This document shows, piece after piece, positions 58,590 through 64,000 of a stretch of DNA of 64,000 nt. The stretch's first letter is position 1, and every line of letters begins with the position of its first letter. This DNA is from Pisolithus tinctorius (lineage: Eukaryota; Basidiomycota; Agaricomycetes; Boletales; Pisolithaceae): the NCBI GenBank assembly GCA_024663395.1, contig JANFAH010000012.1:1240001-1304000 (forward strand), given 5' to 3'. The notes beneath the pieces are model-generated. The model was not told where the DNA came from and did not search any database. It worked only from the letters and a program-made list of their open reading frames with translations. A program made the position numbers and the translations under genes.

Positions 58590-59168
58590 ATGGTTGATGC
58601 ATGGATCCCACTGGCCCACCATTAATTTTGGAATGATCCTCAATGCTGGCCTTGCAGATTTCCATCACAGTGGACAATGACAGATCAGAGACACTTGGCT
58701 TTTCACAATATTAGTCCTAGAGTCTGCCCACCTAATATGGAAATTACATTGTGACTGGGTCATCAACAAGGGTATGGCTGAGAGCATCCAAACACATGAT
58801 GAGATCCATAATAAATGGGTTCATACCATAAACCTAAGATTAAAATTCAACCATCTTCAAATGGATGCTAAACACTATGGTAATAGAGCTATAAAACAAG
58901 AGACTGTTCTCATTGGAAGTCAGGGGTTTTAGTGGGTATTACACCTTGGCACCCTCTGGAGCATGGTAGATAGGTACCAACAAGGTGGGGAGTCCCACAC
59001 TACCTTAACCAGTGCACATCAAGCATTTCCCCTGGGTGATACTATGGGTTTATGGTTATATGATTATGCTCTGATATGATCCTTGGGTGAAAACCCCAAA
59101 TCCCAATGTGCTACTAAGGGGCTGACTTAGTCAGTTGCCTTCCTAGCATCTACATCCACCAAAAAAAA
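58590..59168 (+). pseudogene. Second LINE, 3' end and poly(A)
   Basis: Resumes the LINE reading: LWLMHGSHWPTINFGMILNA, GLADFH, then ESAHLIWKL, INKGMAESIQTHDEIHNKW, NLRLKFNHLQMDAKHYGNRA, typical of the extreme C-terminus of this LINE family. About 180 bp of 3' UTR follow to an A-run at 59161-59168. The A-run abuts a Tc1 remnant, its apparent insertion target. Confidence 0.75.
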
Positions 59169-59169
59169 G

Positions 59170-59588
59170 AAAAAGAAAAGGCTAGCAGAGTATGCAGACA
59201 GCACCCAGGGGAATGTTGGAGCTTTGGGAGAGAGTGGAAATGGAATGGGAGGCAATTAAGCCAGAGGTGTGTCAGAAGTTGATTGAAAGCATGCCTAGGA
59301 GGGTTGAGGCAGTGTTTAAAGCCAATGGAGGGTATACCAAGTACTAGGAGTGGACTAATACTATACATTGGAAATTGAGGGACAAAAGCATTGCAATGCA
59401 CTTCTCAGAAAGAATAGGGTGTATCTCTGCATTTATTGCTTTGTTTAGACTGCCCTTAGTGCTCTGGAAAGCTTAGAGTCACCCCTTTCCAATGGTATAT
59501 GTATCATGATTATCTGTGCAGAATAGCCTGAGCTACATCAGCAGCAAGTCACACCTCACAAACATTGCCATGCTTTTGTCCCTCACTG
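59170..59588 (+). pseudogene. Tc1 transposase C-terminal remnant and right end
   Basis: Encodes APRGMLELWERVEMEWEAIK, VCQKLIESMPRRVEAVFKA, NGGYTKY-stop, the usual Tc1 C-terminus. The right inverted end reads CAGTGAGGGACAAAAGC on the minus strand, ending at 59588 before TA. The left part is missing, replaced by the LINE. A different Tc1 subfamily from 43651-45093. Confidence 0.8.
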
Positions 59589-59882
59589 TACAGGCTTGTA
59601 TTTTAGGATATGATAAATGGGATCAAACTGATAAGTAGAATGTAAGGCTGAAATTGTCAGTGGAGCAATGGCAGTAGCAGTTGAAAACAAGAAGGGATGA
59701 GTCAGGGAAATGGAACTGGAATCAAAGGGATCAACAAGGGGCAAACTGTTGCTTTGTAAATTGTAGATAAATGCTGCAGTGGAATTTTTGGCAATGCCTG
59801 TAGGCAGAAGGGCAGTAGTCTTCAAAGGGTATAAGGGTGGATCAGAAATGTAAAGTTCATCTGGCATCATGATTCCAAGTGC

Positions 59883-62098
59883 ATGATGTGCAATGCTTAC
59901 ACATTGCACATCTCCCAGGGCATGGCCCTCTCCAAAGCAGGCCTCACACCTGCAATATTCAACCTTGCAGACAAGGCTGCATGCATCATCCACTGTTCTC
60001 CCTACAATGACATGCATCATTGCATTGCATACCTTGAGGATGACCACAATGACCATGACAATGAGATTCATCACTTACGGGATAAGATTGACAAACTCCA
60101 TTGTACATGCCCAGCTCCCACATCAGTCAAGCAGGAGGCACATGATTTCAAATGCATACAAACTGTGTCCCTTGGTGGCCCTGACCACTGCATCCTTGAC
60201 CAGACTGGAGCTGGTCCCTCCACATCTCAGACAGTCCTCCCTGCTGCAACATTTGTTTTGGGGGGGAGGGTGCAGGCAAAGCCTGCTGGTGCTCACAGTT
60301 TGAGGGAGCAACCCTCATTGCAGCATGGATGGCCTCACCATCCTCCAATGGAGGACATGATGGTGGTCAACCATGCTGTCAACTTCCCAGATGTCCCTAG
60401 CAATTTCCACATGACTCTAGATGAGGGTGCACCCTCTGCTCACATACAGGGAACAATGTTCCCTGAATTCAATGGGACTGAATAGCCCCATCATGTGCTT
60501 AGTCTGGATGAAGGCTCAGATGGTAAAAATAAAATCCTCTTTGTGAGGATCAATGACAATCTCTATGCCTATGAGGGCAAAAAGATGGACAGTGTGAAGT
60601 GCAACCTCAGGTTGGGAATCGTCCCACTGGACCTGGTGGGCAAGAGACTGTATGGCTGGGCTGTATGATTTGAAGGAGGCATCCTGGGGCCTGTTGCCCT
60701 CTTCAACACCATGGATGCTATCTGCCAGCTCTATGTGAAAGTGTTAAAGGAGCCAGAAGAAAAGGCTCCCTGCATCCAAAAGGCACAGGACCTTATAACA
60801 TACCTCAACTTGTGGAAAAGATGCAAGTTGGGGTCAAACAAGGTCATTGACCTTGCATTGAGTGAGTGGAAGCCCCCTGTGTGGTCTTCCAAGAAATCCC
60901 ATGAGAGGAGAGAGGCTCTCAAAGGAAAGGGGAAGGTGGTCTGACCCCAAGCAGAGGAGGAACAAGCCTCCACTGTGGGGATACCCCCACCTATGTCTGG
61001 CCCCTCTGGAGGTGCTCCAGTGCCACAGGAGCAGATAGCAGACACTCCTGTGGGCCCAACTGCAGTGCCTGATGTAGGATCAACTCCTACCCCTGCCCTC
61101 ATTGACCACATAGCAGTCCAACCACATGAGACTTGACTGGTCTCTGAACAAAGGCCTGAACCAAGCTCCCAAGCTCAGTCCTCCATGAGGACACAACCTC
61201 CTCACAAGGCAAAAGGGGCCAAGCCCTCTGGTGGGAAGTCTAGGGGTATCCCTGAACTACCATTGAATGCTCCTCCACTCAACAGCCCTGTTGAGGTTTG
61301 GAGGGAGTTCATTGACAAAAAACAGAGGTGCCCTCACTGGGGCAAAGATGGCAAGTCCACACTCATGGCCATGCTCCCAGGAGTACTGGAGACATCCAGC
61401 AGGCCAGATAACTCTGACACAGAAGATGATCCCCTGTCTCTGTGCAATGTCCAAGGGTTCCTCCTCTATGAGTGTCTGGCACTAGTCCCCCAGAGCCATA
61501 GGACTTGAAATGTCTGGATGCATGAGTTGGCTTGCCTGCTTGCAGTGAGGGGATGATACCAGTCCCTCCTCAACTGGGCAGAAGTCAGCCCAGTCAAAGG
61601 TGCATTGCATCCCTGGGATGGTGAGTTCACCACCTCAGCCAACAGGGCTTCAATCACAGCATATCTTGCTGCTAATGGGGTCAGCATGTATGATGCTGAT
61701 GATGCACTACATTGGGCTCAACAAGCAGGCCAGGGATATGTCAACAGCATCATTGCAAATGGAGAGAACAACCCTCAGGTAATGGCCAAAATAAAGCCCC
61801 TGAGGAAGGCTCTCACCAAACCCTGCCCCCCAAGCAATGTCAGGTCAAAGGAGTGGTACAAGCATCAGGCTCAAGCCATTGGTTGCACCATCAACCAGGT
61901 CCCTCCAGGTCACACACCCTTATGGGCTGACAATCAGCAGATCATCTCTGCATTCACCTCTGCAATGTTTATTTATGACCTCCCCCACTGTCCTCATGGG
62001 GGAGCCTCTGCTGTCAGGGGAAATCCCCCTGCTGAAGATTCTGAGCCCAAGGAGGGCAAAATGACTGATGACCTGTTTGAGGATGAAGATAGGTCATG
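59883..62098 (+). pseudogene. Long decayed frame, gag-like protein of an LTR element (tentative)
   Basis: One reading frame of ~740 codons is largely kept in blocks (59883-60485, 60486-60944, 60945-61508, 61605-62098), broken by one TAG and several TGAs plus a small frame change near 61560. Features: EDDHNDHDNEIHHLRDKIDK (helical, charged), a Pro/Ser/Gly-rich middle, VWREFIDKKQRCPHWGKDG, ASITAYLAANGVSMYDADD and an acidic end DDLFEDEDRS. A polypurine tract and LTR-like sequence follow 200 bp downstream, so I infer gag of a non-autonomous LTR element. No zinc knuckle, protease or RT is visible. Confidence 0.45.
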
Positions 62099-62290
62099 AA
62101 TGTGAAGGAGTGTTCCCTCTGGAGACTCAACTCTCCAATTAAAGGACTGGGTTCAACACCCTTTCCCTGCACATGAACTTCAAGGTCTAACCCTCAAGGT
62201 ATCAGTTGTGAAGCCTAACCTTTGCACATATGTTTCTTTTCCTTCTCTTTCTTTTCTTTTCTTTTCTTTCCAAGCCTGGGTCAGCTCTAC

Positions 62291-62450
62291 AGGGGAGGGT
62301 GTTAGGGGTCATACCCTGAAAAGAGGAACTACTTAGTATAGGCATGTGATACCTTTGTATCACATGCCTCTTCATATATAAACATTGTCTCAAAAGATTT
62401 AGAGACATCTTTCTTTTGTCTCTACATCTTACTGTGCAAATACCATACAG
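62291..62450 (+). repeat. Polypurine tract and short LTR-like sequence with hairpin
   Basis: AGGGGAGGG (62291-62299) precedes TGTTAGGGGTC at 62300. Inside is a perfect 12-bp stem, GGCATGTGATAC with loop CTTT (62341-62368), then TATATAA near 62376. Ends near ...ACCATACA. No second copy in the window. Confidence 0.5.
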
Positions 62451-62485
62451 TACACTTCACACACATGAGCTTGAGACAATCCCAG

Positions 62486-62617
62486 CATGATCTTACAGGA
62501 ACCTTCCTCCTTGAGTGGCTCACATCCTCCTGGAATACTGCTGATGTTCTCACTAAAGCTCTCCCATGTCCTTCTTTCTCTCATCATGTGATGGGCCTCT
62601 CACTCATGTCCCATTGA
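62486..62617 (+). pseudogene. Copia pol C-terminal remnant
   Basis: LLEWLTSSWNTADVLTKALP and a short tail to TGA at 62615-62617 match the last residues of Ty1/copia RNase H (NTADILTK signature). Followed by the purine tract GAGGGGGCA. Confidence 0.75.
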
Positions 62618-62780
62618 GGGGGCATTGGTGTGGTTTTCAATGGTCACTTTCCATGGTTGTTTTTCAGTATGCTTTTCTTTTCAGTTCTTCTTTTCTGCAT
62701 GTGGAGTTCTCTTACACATAATGGACATTGTCACATGCTTTCATATTTTCCTTTCTTTCCATGTTCACACATGTTCAGTT

Positions 62781-63000
62781 GAGGGGGCATGTTGGAGTCA
62801 ACAGTCACATGCCTGACATGCTTGTACTTGTAGAGTTGTTTACTTTAGTTTACACCTCAGTCATTGTGTCTACAATGCTGAGGTGAGTATGGTAACCCCC
62901 TGAGGACACATACACTTACTCACATTGTGTAGCATGTCTGATAAAGTATTGTCAATGCAGTCATTGTGTCTATGATGCTGAGCATGTCTGATAAGTCTTA
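62781..63000 (+). repeat. Copia LTR remnant
   Basis: Purine tract GAGGGGGCA, then TGTTGGAGTCAAC at 62790, a typical copia LTR start. Contains a duplicated GTCATTGTGTCTAYRATGCTG (near 62860 and 62960). The 3' border is not defined. Confidence 0.5.
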
Positions 63001-63279
63001 GAACATTCTGGCACTAGCCATAGCCCTATTTTTGTCCTGACAGCCTGTTCAGGTCCAGGCTCAGCTGTGCCAGGCTTAGCACTCAGCTGGAAGCTGGAAT
63101 TTCAGCTATGCAAGAAGGATGTTTCACTAATGAAGAACTGGCCAAAAGTCTCTGTTCGAGGTAGACTGGAGAACATACATCAGTAACTACAGTTTATATA
63201 TGTCCAGAGAGTGGCAGGAGACAAACAAATAGCTAAAAATGGGAGACATAAAGAAAGAGAAAGAACGGAAGTAAGAATC

Positions 63280-63285
63280 TTTATT
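63280..63285 (-). terminator. Polyadenylation signal AATAAA of the right-hand host gene
   Basis: TTTATT on the plus strand gives AATAAA on the minus strand, about 145 bp after the stop codon of the leftward gene at 63430. Confidence 0.6.
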
Positions 63286-63429
63286 CCGAGGCATTGACGG
63301 TCGTGTATGATCGTGAATCGTTACAATGTCACTAGCCCTACAAACACTCTTCATACCGCAAAGCCCATTTTTGAATATTTAAATATCACTGAACTTACCG
63401 TGTCTGTCTTCGGTTCACCAACTGAACTC

Positions 63430-64000
63430 TCATCCTCCTAAAGCAATCGCTTTGACAGCGGTTTCGTATTGACTGAGAGCTTCACCCAACAGCGAGTAGA
63501 CGGAAGTCACTGTCTCTAAACGAGCCTTGAATAACTAGGATGGAAGTTGTTCAAGAAAACCCTTTCACGCAAACTGTCGCTCACCGCCTCCCTTGCTCCC
63601 TTGCTAGCCATATCCAAGCTTTTTTCAATCCCCACTATGTCCGCGTGGATCTGGGTACCCAAAAATGTGAGTTGCAGAGGTTTTTGCGAAACATAAGCCT
63701 GGATATGGCACTCACGAAGGACCAGATTTGAGAGACCACCCAAAGCTTATTCCCGATAACACTCAAGTCGGACAACGCAGGTTCCAGGATTACTTGTATT
63801 CTTTTCAGTCCCTCGAGAGCCAACAGTTTGGCATCTAATTCGTTGCGTTTGCTCTGAACTTCGTCACCACTTTCTGCGAATATAAAATGTGGTTAATATC
63901 ATCAACAACTCATTGTAGGCGTGCTACATACTATTCTTCTTCCTCAGATTGTCTAAGAATGCCTTTCCTTCCTGTACTGCTCGTACACCTGAAAACTACA
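63430..64000 (-). CDS. 3' part of a spliced host gene, unknown function
   Basis: Read leftward, exons are 63932-63988, 63716-63873, about 63575-63650 and 63430-63525, with 58-bp and 65-bp GT-AG introns and a third near 63526-63574. The last exons give EVQSKRNELDAKLLALEG, VILEPALSDLSVIGNKLW, IHADIVGIEKSLDMASKGAR and VTSVYSLLGEALSQYETAVK, then TGA at 63430-63432. The protein is helical, possibly coiled-coil. CpG content is normal and no premature stop is seen, so it is probably a functional single-copy gene that marks the right edge of the repeat block. Family not recognised; the 5' end lies outside the window. Confidence 0.6.

Overview
The window looks like a transposon-packed stretch of an Agaricomycete (mushroom-forming basidiomycete) nuclear genome. 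The grounds are short 49-65 bp GT-AG introns, KDZ, Plavaka, Tad1-like and chromovirus element families typical of these fungi, and a decayed copy of part of a fungal CYC8/SSN6 gene. No rRNA, tRNA or CRISPR array was found.

Layout. 1-1880 (-): multi-exon conserved hypothetical gene, cut by the window edge. 2340-4915: tandem arrays of exon-like units and an inverted repeat. 4997-7122 (+): four-exon conserved hypothetical gene with one in-frame TGA. 8132-11543 (+): decayed KDZ transposase with CxC1-like cysteines. 11726-13845: 21-bp and 43-bp minisatellites ending in a transposon-like terminus. 14090-15898: large palindrome. 16069-33343 (+): decayed Plavaka (CACTA-like) transposase, split by a Ty3/gypsy chromovirus (18143-31993, minus strand, 714-bp LTRs, 5-bp target duplication). 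That element is itself split by a full-length Tad1-like LINE (20230-26784, 12-bp target duplication). 33345-35590: CYC8/SSN6 pseudogene fragment. 35731-43648 (-): decayed Ty1/copia element carrying three insertions: a 4.6-kb long-inverted-repeat element (35749-40390), a Tc1-derived fold-back (41273-42544) and a Tc1 element (43651-45093). 46089-51243 (+): decayed second gypsy element. 51411-59168 (+): second LINE, split by nested DNA elements. 59170-59588: Tc1 remnant. 59883-62098 (+): decayed gag-like frame, followed by LTR and copia remnants. 63430-64000 (-): 3' part of a probably functional spliced host gene.

The unifying signal is CpG loss. From about 11.7 to 18.1 kb and 32.0 to 63.1 kb CpG is almost absent (none seen in 32041-33060), while the chromovirus, the LINE inside it and the right-hand host gene are CpG-rich. 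Premature stops are nearly all TGA. The two chromovirus LTRs differ at about 19 sites, all transitions and all but one at a CpG. Four of the five reverse transcriptases have a catalytic Asp changed to Asn at a position where GAC/GAT follows a C. This fits a methylation-linked C-to-T process that inactivates repeats, with the CpG-rich nested pair as the youngest layer. The chromovirus also carries an antisense spliced accessory gene next to its 3' LTR, and its gag-pol junction has a canonical -1 slippery heptamer.
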